Source of the DNA: Ruminococcus sp.
Lineage (GTDB): Bacteria > Bacillota > Clostridia > Oscillospirales > Ruminococcaceae
Length of the DNA: 64,000 nt
Direction: 5' to 3'
NCBI GenBank assembly: GCA_019420505.1
Contig: JAHZHC010000027.1
Coordinates: 246,584 to 310,583, forward strand
Position numbers and translations under genes: made by a program. Each line of letters begins with the position of its first letter. Positions within the stretch are counted from its first letter, which is position 1. Of the stretch, positions 17,595-26,926 are shown piece after piece. The notes beneath the pieces are model-generated. The model saw nothing but the letters and a program-made list of their open reading frames with translations. It did not search any database and had not been told where the DNA came from.

Positions 17595-20069
17595 CTAATC
17601 AGTAGATTTATGACCTATAATAGCAACCTTTTGAATGTCTAGACTTTCAACCCATGAATAATTAATAGTTGTAGGTTGCACATCAAATGAATGGTCATAA
17701 CTACGTGTAGGCGTTTCTGTGATATTGACAATCCAAGAATCACCTTTATCACTTTTTAAAAGGAAATTACAATCTTGTGAAATGAATTTTTTCCAAGCCT
17801 CAATACGTTTATAATTATTTTCAAATGTCATTGTCGGACAGTTGATAGTTTCTAGCATAGCTGAGAAAGAACCACTTTCATAATTTGTGTCACTATAAGT
17901 AATGATAGGCTTTTCTGATATAGCATTATTAACAGTAGCACCTATATTAGTTATAATTTCAGTATTTAAAATGTTACAATTAAAAATCCAGTGTTCTGTA
18001 GGCACATAGATTTTTTCACTAGTTTCACTTTGTTTTAAACTATATATATACCAACCATCTTGCTCTTTCATGTTAACATCTATAACTGCACATTTATAAT
18101 CATCAAAAATAAAAAAGTAAATATAATTTTGATTGCCAGCAGGTTCAAAATCAATAAAATTTACAGAACCCTCATTAGTAAAATATATAGAGCCGCCTAA
18201 AATTTTACTGTTATTTAAATCTTCAATATTATAAAGCAACCCATTAACTATATTATCGTTATTATATTTCTTAGTACGGTAGCACGTACAGCTTGATCCT
18301 TTTGATTTAATAGTGCTGCGAATGTTTAATATATCAAATTTATTGCTGTAATCAGCATTTAAAGAATACCAGGGAGAAATATTTTCAATTTTTAATGGCG
18401 GACAAAGATATTGAGGATTAATATGATTTTTAAAATTATAAATTTTATTATCCCTCGTAATAATATCCATAGAACAAATTGAATATTGATTATATGGCAC
18501 ATTTAAATCTGTGTATAGCAGATTATCATCATAAAACCAATTGGTTTCTATTCGTTGCCTTTTTGATTTAAATCCCGAAGATGTGGTAGTAAAACATAAG
18601 CTGCAAGTATTATTTACTGTTAATATTTTTTCTATGTCAGACATAGATAATTTTCTAAAGAAAGAACTATAACAGGATACACATAAAATTGGATTGTTAC
18701 CTATATCTAATTTGTAATAATAATCTTCACGATTTAAATTAGATGGACTATTTAATAAGTATAGGGGTACTCCGTCTCCATACCAATTGGATTTACCAAA
18801 TTTAATAAAAACAGTGGGAATATCATCTTCTGATGTTAAAAGAAAATCAAAAACAAAATATTCTATTTTAAAATAACGGGTTGTATTTGTATTTCCTAAA
18901 AAGATTAATTGATTTGTAGAAGTATCATAATAAAATTTATTTGAATCTTCAATACTTCCAATAGAAGGATGGTTTGAACTTATTTCAGTAAGTGTATTAT
19001 TTAAAGGAGTTGTAAATTGAGATGAAGTATATTCTGTTATTTTGTAAATATAATTCCCACTAGCATTTTTTAGAATCTGCGTAGATTTCACATCTGTAAT
19101 TTGTATAGATTTCCCAGTAAGACTCATAACTTCATTTTCAGTTTTCTTAGCAATTGGAATTTGTTTTATTTCTAAATAAGAGCTATCATTATTCAAGGAT
19201 AAAGGCAAATCTTTATATTTTTCAGTGTACTGAACGTCAGCTTCATTTATTTTGAATTTATATGCTGACAGTCCTGTTTTTGAAAAGTTGTGGTATGTTC
19301 CTGTTAGCTTAACTCCTGTTTTGTTGTTAACTATACTACCATTGACTTCTATATCTGGTTTTTCTCTTAATCTAAACACTCTTGGTTTGTCAGCAAAATA
19401 ATTTGTATAGATTTTATATTGTTTGCCTTCGACTAAACCTCCTGAAGTAAGATAACCGAAATTAGAACTAGCATTATCCCCTTTAGGTGTAATAGTTATA
19501 TCTCCAGTTGAGGAATTATATCCAGTTATATAGCAAGTACAAATACCTTGCTGATTTGAACTAGGCACTTCAAGATTAATTTTTATAACTCCATAATAAT
19601 CTTGAAATGATCTGTATAATTTGATGTTTTTTCCGATTTTTAATTTGACAGGGGCGGTATGGCTTTCAATACTTCTAACTTTACCTTTACAAATAAAGTT
19701 GTCATAATTGGGTTCATCGGTATTTTCAGGTTTATAACCATGATAAACTAAAGTATATTCATAATCATCCGTAGTCTGAAAGAATTTCCCCTGATATCTA
19801 TTATCGTCAAAGTAATCTAAACAAGGTTTAATTGAGAATATATCTCCATGTTTTAAGTTACAATAATTTACTTGATATGCGTTAGTAAAATCTCCATGTC
19901 CAGTAGTTAAGTCCTTTATATATAAATCAATATTTTTTATTACAGACCCTCTACAGTTTACTTTTCCTGTAATCGGAGTGTTTAATATTTTCTTTCCGTT
20001 ACTATTTACTGTCCAGTCTAATTCTAACACTTCATCATCAGGGAAAACATTTGTAGCTGTTTGTATCAT
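17595..20069 (-). CDS. Large tail protein, distal tail / receptor-binding candidate
   Basis: An 824-residue beta-rich protein encoded directly after the tape measure block. Its last ~110 residues (YKRIEAWKKFISQDCNFLLK, then GDSWIVNITETPTRSYD and the closing YSWVESLD) match a domain seen at the end of distal tail-type proteins in Clostridia phages. The long insertion between N- and C-terminal parts is unrecognised and could carry host recognition. ATG 20069 is chosen over TTG 20084 because of GGAAG upstream. A terminator hairpin lies only ~30 bases before this start. Confidence 0.65.
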   Translation of the reverse strand: MIQTATNVFPDDEVLELDWTVNSNGKKILNTPITGKVNCRGSVIKNIDLYIKDLTTGHGDFTNAYQVNYCNLKHGDIFSIKPCLDYFDDNRYQGKFFQTTDDYEYTLVYHGYKPENTDEPNYDNFICKGKVRSIESHTAPVKLKIGKNIKLYRSFQDYYGVIKINLEVPSSNQQGICTCYITGYNSSTGDITITPKGDNASSNFGYLTSGGLVEGKQYKIYTNYFADKPRVFRLREKPDIEVNGSIVNNKTGVKLTGTYHNFSKTGLSAYKFKINEADVQYTEKYKDLPLSLNNDSSYLEIKQIPIAKKTENEVMSLTGKSIQITDVKSTQILKNASGNYIYKITEYTSSQFTTPLNNTLTEISSNHPSIGSIEDSNKFYYDTSTNQLIFLGNTNTTRYFKIEYFVFDFLLTSEDDIPTVFIKFGKSNWYGDGVPLYLLNSPSNLNREDYYYKLDIGNNPILCVSCYSSFFRKLSMSDIEKILTVNNTCSLCFTTTSSGFKSKRQRIETNWFYDDNLLYTDLNVPYNQYSICSMDIITRDNKIYNFKNHINPQYLCPPLKIENISPWYSLNADYSNKFDILNIRSTIKSKGSSCTCYRTKKYNNDNIVNGLLYNIEDLNNSKILGGSIYFTNEGSVNFIDFEPAGNQNYIYFFIFDDYKCAVIDVNMKEQDGWYIYSLKQSETSEKIYVPTEHWIFNCNILNTEIITNIGATVNNAISEKPIITYSDTNYESGSFSAMLETINCPTMTFENNYKRIEAWKKFISQDCNFLLKSDKGDSWIVNITETPTRSYDHSFDVQPTTINYSWVESLDIQKVAIIGHKSTD

Positions 20070-20095
20070 TAATTTCACTTCCAATCTTTTGAAAT

Positions 20096-20125
20096 AAAAA
20101 AACCTCAGAATTTAATCTGAGGTTT
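20096..20125 (-). terminator. Intrinsic terminator inside the late operon
   Basis: Perfect 10-bp stem AAACCTCAGA / TCTGAGGTTT with a T-rich tail on the minus strand. It sits between a 52-residue ORF and the large tail gene, about 30 bases before the latter's ATG. Confidence 0.8.
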
Positions 20126-20184
20126 GTAATTTAATTTTATTCTATTAAAGCCCAATATAGGGACTTGTTATTCTCCTATTTGTT

Positions 20185-20343
20185 TTAATCATTATCATCA
20201 TCTTTTGGATTGGTGTTTGTATCTCTAACGACTTTAAATATATTTTCTTTTTCTCCAAGTATTAATAATTCATCTATTGATAATTCTTTACTTTCAACTA
20301 CTTTTTCTTTCACAGAGTTTTCTTTTTTTGATTGCTTATTCAT
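20185..20343 (-). CDS. Small acidic/basic hydrophilic protein, unknown
   Basis: A 52-residue ORF (start MNKQSKKENSVKEKVV, end NTNPKDDDND) with a clear GAGGTG ribosome binding site seven bases before the ATG. It is a lysine- and glutamate-rich, presumably flexible peptide. No family is recognised. Its place between the tape measure block and the distal tail gene, with a terminator on each side, suggests a separately expressed accessory gene. Confidence 0.55.
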   Translation of the reverse strand: MNKQSKKENSVKEKVVESKELSIDELLILGEKENIFKVVRDTNTNPKDDDND

Positions 20344-20550
20344 ATACTACACCTCTACAATTTTTTTCTTAGTATTCAAATTCAAAAAATATGATTTACC
20401 CGATACGGATATAAAAAACTCTGAATTGTGATACTGTCACAATAAAAGCTTAAACATTAAACCGTATCTTGGAATCATAGAAAGTATATTGAAGAAAATG
20501 TTGATTATATATTACAAATAGATTGTTTAAATGACCTAACTTATGGAACA

Positions 20551-20583
20551 ACAAAAAAACAGCAACCCTGCGACTGCTGTTTT
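20551..20583 (-). terminator. Intrinsic terminator after the 222-residue membrane protein gene
   Basis: 9-bp stem AAAACAGCA / TGCTGTTTT followed by a run of seven T on the minus strand. The rest of 20344-20645 holds no gene that I can support. Confidence 0.85.
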
Positions 20584-20645
20584 ATCAAAATATTATTTTA
20601 TAGTTCAAATGCTGCTTTGCTAAATACACTTTAATTATTACTTCA

Positions 20646-21314
20646 TTACCTAAGTATAGAAGTTATAATATAAACTATCAAACCACTTGATACGGCGGTA
20701 ATTATAGGTAAGCCAATTTTTTTAAATAATGTACTTTTTCTTTCCTTTGATTTTAGTTCAACCAAAGATACTTCGGCATTTTCAATTTGATTTAATATTT
20801 CTGATAACTGTTCGATTTGTTTCGAGAATAAAATAATATTTTTTTCATCATTTAAATTATTGTTTTCTGACGTTTTATTCTCTTTATAAACTGTAAGATA
20901 AGAACCTATTTGTTGTAAATTTGGTTTAATTAAAGAATAGTAATTTGGTAACGCCTTTGATATTTGTTCAGGTGTATATGGAGCTATAATATTATTACAA
21001 ATCTCTTTTACCTGAAGATAATACCATTCACAAATATCGCTATACGCTCTTTGCAAATGATTAATAGATGAACTAATAGCTTTTTCAACGGAAAAGTTTA
21101 TATTAGAAATTTGTTCATCTGTAATAGAAGGTGTCTTTTCTTTTTCAAGTTCCCAATTTATTGCTCTTATAAAATGATCAAAAGAGTACCTTAATTCATT
21201 ATATAATTGAATATAAATTTTTTTATTGTTATTTTCTACTCTGAGTATAACATTTTTAACCTCTACATACCACTTAACTAGGTTTTCAATTGATTCCATA
21301 TGATTTTCTAACAT
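20646..21314 (-). CDS. Tail-anchored helical protein of unknown function
   Basis: A 222-residue, mostly alpha-helical protein with a single C-terminal membrane segment (IITAVSSGLIVYIITSILR) preceded by a Lys-rich stretch, so the bulk is probably cytoplasmic and tail-anchored. A coiled-coil-like region lies around residues 160-195. No phage structural family is recognised. With the preceding 65-residue gene it sits between tape measure and distal tail genes, ends in its own terminator, and may be cargo rather than structural. Confidence 0.55.
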   Translation of the reverse strand: MLENHMESIENLVKWYVEVKNVILRVENNNKKIYIQLYNELRYSFDHFIRAINWELEKEKTPSITDEQISNINFSVEKAISSSINHLQRAYSDICEWYYLQVKEICNNIIAPYTPEQISKALPNYYSLIKPNLQQIGSYLTVYKENKTSENNNLNDEKNIILFSKQIEQLSEILNQIENAEVSLVELKSKERKSTLFKKIGLPIITAVSSGLIVYIITSILR

Positions 21315-21329
21315 TGATTATTTGTTCCT

Positions 21330-21527
21330 TTATGGCAATTTTATATTTAAGATATTTTTTTTCCACTCATTATATTCATTATTGGTAAATATGTATCCCA
21401 AAGATGTTTTAACACTTCCTCTAAATAAGTGAGGATACAAAAAAATATCGTTGATTGAATCCTGTGTGATAATTTTAGTTTGATATTCTTGATCAAGAAT
21501 TATTTGACGTTCCTCAAAAGTTTTCAT
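21330..21527 (-). CDS. Small hypothetical protein
   Basis: A 65-residue protein (start MKTFEERQIILDQEYQTKII) with AAGGAAG upstream of the ATG. It contains a PHLFRGSVKTSLGYIFTNNE segment and no recognised family. It is separated from the tape measure stop by ~190 AT-rich bases and followed 15 bases later by the membrane-anchored protein gene, so the two probably form one unit. Confidence 0.5.
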   Translation of the reverse strand: MKTFEERQIILDQEYQTKIITQDSINDIFLYPHLFRGSVKTSLGYIFTNNEYNEWKKNILNIKLP

Positions 21528-21716
21528 TTTTATTGCTTCCTTTTTCTCATTTTGCCAAAATATGATGGTTTTGTTTATTCCATAATATCATAAAATATTC
21601 CAAAAGTCAACTAAAAATTACAAAATAATAATATTTTTAATATAAATTTCGACATTAATTAAATGAGCCAAGCAATAAAAATGTTAATTTTACCTGGCTC
21701 ATTATAATTAATTAAT

Positions 21717-24700
21717 TTAATGTCCAATCATACGTTCAAGATTAGATTGATTGATATATCGATCCATCTGTCTTGTAAAGTCAATTGGATCATTAGCAAC
21801 AACCTTTTGAATAATAAAGGTTGGACTATAATGCGTTGAATTATTATTCTGATTTACAACGTTATGGAATTGATCAATAGTATCTCTGTATAATCTGTCT
21901 GAAAGACTTTGTGTAAAGCTGCTAAGGAAATTGTCTGAATTGTGAATTACGTTGAATAACTTCTTAGCATCAGCAGAATTAAATATAACTTCGGGTGAGG
22001 AAGATGATCCATGTACATTAGCCATACCTGTGTAGTCAATAACTCCACCTGTACTGTAAGACTGAACAGTGTAATCATTTTTCATAGAATCTACTATTTT
22101 GCGAAGTTCTTCAGTAGTATATTGTTTACCCTTAATAGCCTTAGTCAAGTCAGCTTGATGTAATTGATTCTTTAACAGTTCCGCATCGGTTCTGTTGGTA
22201 AACTTGTCAACCGTATTACCGTTTGAATCCTTTACAGCATAATACGTTGGTTCTTGACCATTAATCTCTGATAAATCCGAAAGCCGATTATATTCTGAGT
22301 TAAAGGTTTCAAGGAATTTAAGATGATCGTTTTTCAATCTTTGTTCTTCTGATATGAAATAACTTAAATCAGAAAGTCTTTGATTGTCACCCTTTTTAAT
22401 AGCTTCAACCCATTCATTAAGATGTGTTTTTGTCAGTTCCCAGGAACTGATTTCATTTTGCTTGGATTGTATACTGTTATTAACAGCTTCAATTTCTTTT
22501 TCAACATCATCATGTAATCTAGTCTGATATCCGTTGTAATTACTTTCAAAGTTATTAATAATGCCTGTATCTCTTGCTAAAATGCTTGCTTTCCAGTTAG
22601 AACCTAACATTTGAGAAGCAATTAATTCATTTTGTTTTAATTTATATGAACCAACTGCATCAGACCATTTTTGCTTGTATTCATCCCACTTTTCAATATC
22701 CTTATCATACTGAGATAACTTATTGTCTTTTTCAGTAGTAAGAGTATCAATTTGTCCTTGAATATTATCAATATTATTTTGTCTGACAGCTTCATCATAT
22801 TCGTTTTGAGCCTTATTAACGGCAGAAGCATTTTGACCTATAGTCCAGCCACCATCTTCACGATAGGTTGCAACCATCTGACTTTTAGCCTTGTTGAGGT
22901 TATTAAGCTTTTCCTGTAGATTAATCTGCTTACTTATATTGTCGTTTTGACTTTCCAGAGCCTTTTTCTGATTTTCTAATTGTTCGATACGTTTATCGAA
23001 ACTATCAGAAACAAGCTCCCTTTCTTTTTCAACAGATTCTTTTTGCATGTCAATGAATGATTGAGCTGTACTTGCCGCAGTTTCATAATTAGAGATTATT
23101 TTTTCAAGTTCTTCCTTTTGTTTTTCCAGAGTTTTAAGAACTTTTTCCTGTTTATCAATCTCAAGCTGAATTTTTCTAATCGTCTTATCAATTTGATAAA
23201 CCTGATCCTCGTAATATTCGTCAGCAGTCTTGGCTTCATCAGAAATATTCTTTGAGTTGTCATCTATACCACTACTTAAAGCATTGACAACTTCTAAATA
23301 TGTAGACCAAGTTTTTGTGTTTTCATTAGCTGTGAATATTTCGGATTCAGTTGTGTTCATTGAAGATTCAATTTCTTGAATGTCCTTTGAATATTCTTGA
23401 AATACTTTATACAATGCTTCAGAATCACTTTGACTTCTTGATAATCCCATCTTTTTCGATACTTTGGTACGTTCGCCCAATAGTTGCTCTAATTTTTCTT
23501 TTTGAGTTCTCAGTACAGATTCTTGGCTTGAGGCATATGCAATATTAGCTTCTATTTCCGTTTTAATTAATTCTAATATCTTTTTAGTATATGCTTCTCT
23601 TGCACTAAGTAATTTATCCGAATCAATAATAAATCCGTCTGCCGTTTTAGTAAATGCACCTGCTAAATCACCGTTTAACTCAACAAGTGCTAACATTTCA
23701 TCACCCGACAATGCTTGATTGTCAGATAACTTAGAAAGTGCAGAATTAAATTTTTCAATACCCTGAGAAACCTCTTCAAACTGTTCTGATTTAAAATCTT
23801 CTAAAGTTTTTGAATATTGGTTTCCTGCTTCAGATAGTAGAGTATTAGTCTTTTCTAAATTATTTTCTAAGGATTCGAAAAATAGATCAAGTCCTTTTTC
23901 TAATTCACTGCCTTCATCTGTTCCGGAATATAAAGACTTTTTAATTTCATCTATTCGATGTGAAATTTCAGTAGCTTCTTTAGATGAATTAGAATTTTCT
24001 AATTTTTTAAATAATGACTCTACTTCGTTTAACTTGCCTTTTTGAGTGTCTGATAATCCTGCAACACCCAATATCTTTTTAGCCTCAGTAACTTTATTAT
24101 AGACTTCTGTTAACTCATTTAAGCGATCAATTTCATTCTGAACATTTTGACTCCGTTCGGCATCATAATCTTCTGTATTGCGATATAGTGTGTTAAACTG
24201 TTTCCAGAAGCTTAATTGTTCTTCTAAATTACCGCTTATTCTTATTCTGTTATCATCTTCTATATCTAAATGAATACTTGATAAAGTTTCTGCAATTTCT
24301 TTAGCATTTTTAAGATCATTTTCACTCCAAGTACCTATTCCTGAAGCGACAGCTACGGAACTATTTTTACGATATGTTTCTTGTAAAGTATTAATTGCCT
24401 CTTGTGATGATGAAAAATTACCCCTTTCATCATATACCATACGATTATTAATGGCTTTCTCATATTCTTTTTGCCATTCATCATAGTTGAAATCATTTAT
24501 AGATTCAGCAGTATTAAAAATGAGCTCGTTGTCTTTTACAACCTTTTCTGCTGCTTGTTTATCATGTTCTAACTTTTTCTCTAAGACATCAGAATATTTT
24601 TGACTCACCAAATCAAGAGCGTTAGCTTCTAAGCCTAATGATTCAGTAAGTTCTTTTTGAATTTCAGTTAGTTCAGATTTCTTATCTATGGTTTTATCAA

Positions 24701-25505
24701 CAGAGGTAACTATATCAGTATATTTACTGAATAAATCATCTAAAGCCTGTTTTTCTTGTGTGTACTCATTAATATTTTCAACAGCCTTTTCAGCTAATTC
24801 AGCAGTCTTTTTCTTAGCCTTTTCCTCGGCATGAATCCAGTCATTTATCTTTTTAATACCCGTTGAAGCTAAAAATGCAACACCGGCCATTAAAACTGTA
24901 TTCAAGGTCATTGTTGCAGCTTTTGCAACGGCTGTTTTAGCTGTCATTTTAACTAAGCTAAGACCATAACCTGTAATTGAAGCAGAAGCTTCACTGCCTT
25001 GTTCAGCCACCTTAGTTAAGTAAGCGCCTAACTTTTGATTAGACTGTCCTACTGCTTTAGCAATAATTGTACTCTTATCACTATTAGCATTAAAGGTTTT
25101 AATAACGCTATTTACTCCTGTGAATCCTGTTGTACATTTTATTTGACGTGCGTAAAGGTTAGTTAGAGCATTATTCGCAAAGTCATCTACTGAACCGTTG
25201 AGGATGTCAAAGTCCTGAGCAGTTTTTCTGATTGCTTCGTTGTCAATACCTTTTGCATAATCGGCAAAAGCATTTTGTTTGTCTGTGTTAGTAGCAAAAT
25301 TTAATGAGTCTTTGTTTATCCTATTAATCTTATCTTTAATTTTATCTAATTGTCCTTTAGCTTCATCAAGGTTTGTTAAATCAAAAATTTGAGATTCGAA
25401 ATTCTTTCCAAAACTCAGATCATTGTTAAAATTAAATATCGGTCTAATATAATCACTTTGTGAAGGTGAGTATACTAACAAAAACAGCCTTGTTTGTGAG
25501 GACAA
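21717..25505 (-). CDS. Phage tail tape measure protein, exon 2 (C-terminal ~1250 residues)
   Basis: The open frame from TTG 25505 encodes a long helical protein. It has a hydrophobic segment near residues 190-225 (MTLNTVLMAGVAFLASTGIK), long coiled coils (KNISDEAKTADEYYEDQVYQ onward) and a C-terminal region with GGVIDYTGMANVHGSSSSPE, a motif common at the end of tape measure proteins. It lacks the N-terminal TP901-like part, which is encoded at 28055-29419. I therefore read it as exon 2 of one gene split by a group I intron. The TTG is probably not a real start. A candidate in-frame 3' splice site is G25485/T25484, not proven. Confidence 0.75.
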   Translation of the reverse strand: MSSQTRLFLLVYSPSQSDYIRPIFNFNNDLSFGKNFESQIFDLTNLDEAKGQLDKIKDKINRINKDSLNFATNTDKQNAFADYAKGIDNEAIRKTAQDFDILNGSVDDFANNALTNLYARQIKCTTGFTGVNSVIKTFNANSDKSTIIAKAVGQSNQKLGAYLTKVAEQGSEASASITGYGLSLVKMTAKTAVAKAATMTLNTVLMAGVAFLASTGIKKINDWIHAEEKAKKKTAELAEKAVENINEYTQEKQALDDLFSKYTDIVTSVDKTIDKKSELTEIQKELTESLGLEANALDLVSQKYSDVLEKKLEHDKQAAEKVVKDNELIFNTAESINDFNYDEWQKEYEKAINNRMVYDERGNFSSSQEAINTLQETYRKNSSVAVASGIGTWSENDLKNAKEIAETLSSIHLDIEDDNRIRISGNLEEQLSFWKQFNTLYRNTEDYDAERSQNVQNEIDRLNELTEVYNKVTEAKKILGVAGLSDTQKGKLNEVESLFKKLENSNSSKEATEISHRIDEIKKSLYSGTDEGSELEKGLDLFFESLENNLEKTNTLLSEAGNQYSKTLEDFKSEQFEEVSQGIEKFNSALSKLSDNQALSGDEMLALVELNGDLAGAFTKTADGFIIDSDKLLSAREAYTKKILELIKTEIEANIAYASSQESVLRTQKEKLEQLLGERTKVSKKMGLSRSQSDSEALYKVFQEYSKDIQEIESSMNTTESEIFTANENTKTWSTYLEVVNALSSGIDDNSKNISDEAKTADEYYEDQVYQIDKTIRKIQLEIDKQEKVLKTLEKQKEELEKIISNYETAASTAQSFIDMQKESVEKERELVSDSFDKRIEQLENQKKALESQNDNISKQINLQEKLNNLNKAKSQMVATYREDGGWTIGQNASAVNKAQNEYDEAVRQNNIDNIQGQIDTLTTEKDNKLSQYDKDIEKWDEYKQKWSDAVGSYKLKQNELIASQMLGSNWKASILARDTGIINNFESNYNGYQTRLHDDVEKEIEAVNNSIQSKQNEISSWELTKTHLNEWVEAIKKGDNQRLSDLSYFISEEQRLKNDHLKFLETFNSEYNRLSDLSEINGQEPTYYAVKDSNGNTVDKFTNRTDAELLKNQLHQADLTKAIKGKQYTTEELRKIVDSMKNDYTVQSYSTGGVIDYTGMANVHGSSSSPEVIFNSADAKKLFNVIHNSDNFLSSFTQSLSDRLYRDTIDQFHNVVNQNNNSTHYSPTFIIQKVVANDPIDFTRQMDRYINQSNLERMIGH
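25409..25452. repeat. 44-bp direct repeat, copy 1 (others at 26101 and 26790)
   Basis: The segment beginning CAAAACTCAGATCATTG and ending GGTCTAATATAA is repeated at 26101-26144 and 26790-26833. Copy 1 lies in the tape measure coding frame. Copies 2 and 3 lie inside the intron, next to the duplicated zinc-ribbon genes. Confidence 0.85.
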
Positions 25506-25588
25506 GACTGTTTACATTTTTGATTTATTAACTTTTGAAACATGGGAAAACTATTGAAAATCAAAGTAAAAACATTATAAAATACAGA

Positions 25589-26026
25589 TTACCATTTTGC
25601 TTTGCAATTCAGACATTCATAGTTTTTACCTATTTTGCCACTGAGTAATCCTAACGTTCCTATAGATACTGCACGATTAAGAGTTGATATTTTTCTGATA
25701 TTAGTTGAGCCACAAGTAGGGCATTTGGGTTTATTATCATTTTGTTCTGATATAAAACTTGAAGAACCTGAACCACCATAGTCAATCTTATCCCACTTTT
25801 CCATGATCTCAGGGTCATATTGTTCATTGTTATAGACATATTCTTGAAGTATTGTTTCACGAGATATATCTTTATATCCAGGCATACCGAATAACTCGCC
25901 ACGTCTATATTTAGTTTCAACCATTATACCTGGACATCTTTTACAATGTCCGTCAAATCCAACTGGAGGTACACCTCCACCTCCACATTTCGGACAAATC
26001 CAGTATACTCCATTATAATCTATCAT
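25589..26026 (-). CDS. Zinc-ribbon protein, intron cargo copy A
   Basis: A 145-residue protein with two Cys-knuckle regions: WICPKCGGGGVPPVGFDGHC at the N terminus and KPKCPTCGSTNIRKI with YECLNCKAKW at the C terminus. The C-terminal block resembles short zinc-ribbon domains widespread in Firmicutes and their phages; its role is unknown. It has its own promoter (26060-26088) but no Shine-Dalgarno of usual strength (GAGGTTACTGCT before ATG). It differs from copy B at very few residues (Tyr versus Cys in KID-GG). It lies within the intron that splits the tape measure gene. Confidence 0.8.
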   Translation of the reverse strand: MIDYNGVYWICPKCGGGGVPPVGFDGHCKRCPGIMVETKYRRGELFGMPGYKDISRETILQEYVYNNEQYDPEIMEKWDKIDYGGSGSSSFISEQNDNKPKCPTCGSTNIRKISTLNRAVSIGTLGLLSGKIGKNYECLNCKAKW

Positions 26027-26059
26027 AGCAGTAACCTCACTTATGTACTTTATATGATT

Positions 26060-26088
26060 ATTTTACCATAAGCTATTTTTAATGTCAA
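26060..26088 (-). promoter_or_regulatory. Sigma-A-like promoter of zinc-ribbon gene copy A
   Basis: On the minus strand: TTGACA (26088-26083), 17-base spacer, TAAAAT (26065-26060). Confidence 0.75.
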
Positions 26089-26277
26089 TGAAAATTTTCT
26101 CAAAACTCAGATCATTGTTAAAATTAAATATCGGTCTAATATAATCACTTTGTGAAGGTGAGTATACTAACAAAAACAGCCTTGTTTGTGAGGACAAGAC
26201 AGTTTACATTTTTGATTTATTAACTTTTAAAACATGGGAAAACTATTGAAAATCAAAGTAAAAATATTAAATACAAA

Positions 26278-26715
26278 TTACCATTTTGCTTTGCAATTCA
26301 GACATTCATAATTTTTACCTATTTTGCCACTGAGTAATCCTAACGTACCAATAGATACTGCACGATTAAGAGTTGATATTTTTCTGATATTAGTTGAGCC
26401 GCAAGTAGGGCATTTGGGTTTATTATCATTTTGTTCTGATATGAAACTTGAAGAACCTGAACCCCCACAGTCAATCTTATCCCACTTTTCCATGATCTCA
26501 GGGTCATATTGTTCATTGTTATAGACATATTCTTGAAGTATTGTTTCACGAGATATATCTTTATATCCAGGCATACCGAATAACTCGCCACGTCTATATT
26601 TAGTTTCAACCATTATACCTGGACATCTTTTACAATGTCCGTCAAATCCAACTGGAGGTACACCTCCACCTCCACATTTCGGACAAATCCAGTATACTCC
26701 ATTATAATCTATCAT
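26278..26715 (-). CDS. Zinc-ribbon protein, intron cargo copy B
   Basis: A 145-residue protein almost identical to copy A encoded at 25589-26026, with the same paired CPKC/CKRC and CPTC/CLNC motifs. The spacing of gene, promoter and flanking hairpin is the same, so the two are products of a tandem duplication of ~690 bp. Both copies remain intact and have intact promoters, which suggests either a very recent event or benefit from dosage. Confidence 0.8.
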   Translation of the reverse strand: MIDYNGVYWICPKCGGGGVPPVGFDGHCKRCPGIMVETKYRRGELFGMPGYKDISRETILQEYVYNNEQYDPEIMEKWDKIDCGGSGSSSFISEQNDNKPKCPTCGSTNIRKISTLNRAVSIGTLGLLSGKIGKNYECLNCKAKW

Positions 26716-26748
26716 AGCAGTAACCTCACTTATGTACTTTATATGATT

Positions 26749-26777
26749 ATTTTACCATAAGCTATTTTTAATGTCAA
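26749..26777 (-). promoter_or_regulatory. Sigma-A-like promoter of zinc-ribbon gene copy B
   Basis: On the minus strand: TTGACA (26777-26772), 17-base spacer, TAAAAT (26754-26749), identical in layout to copy A. Confidence 0.75.
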
Positions 26778-26830
26778 TGAAAATTTTCCCAAAACTCAGA
26801 TCATTGTTAAAATTAAATATCGGTCTAATA

Positions 26831-26885
26831 TAAATTTGTTTGTGAGGACAAATTTATTGACAAAAAACAAAATATGTGGTAAAAT
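26831..26885 (+). promoter_or_regulatory. Promoter of the rightward zinc-ribbon gene with an inverted repeat at its -35 side
   Basis: TTGACA (26857-26862), 17-base spacer, TAAAAT (26880-26885). Immediately upstream is a 10-bp inverted repeat (ATAAATTTGT / ACAAATTTAT) whose loop TTGTGAGG is also the loop of the hairpins in the two duplicated units. Confidence 0.8.
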
Positions 26886-26926
26886 TAATCCAAAGAGATT
26901 TACTAATTATAGGAAGGGGTTTAAAT

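Larger units (their letters stand above)
25409..26789. repeat. Tandem duplication of a ~690-bp unit
   Basis: 25409-26100 and 26101-26789 are near-identical. Each carries a hairpin, a zinc-ribbon gene and its promoter. Gene starts are offset by 689 bases, and only scattered substitutions and a 3-base length difference are visible, so the duplication is recent. Confidence 0.9.
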
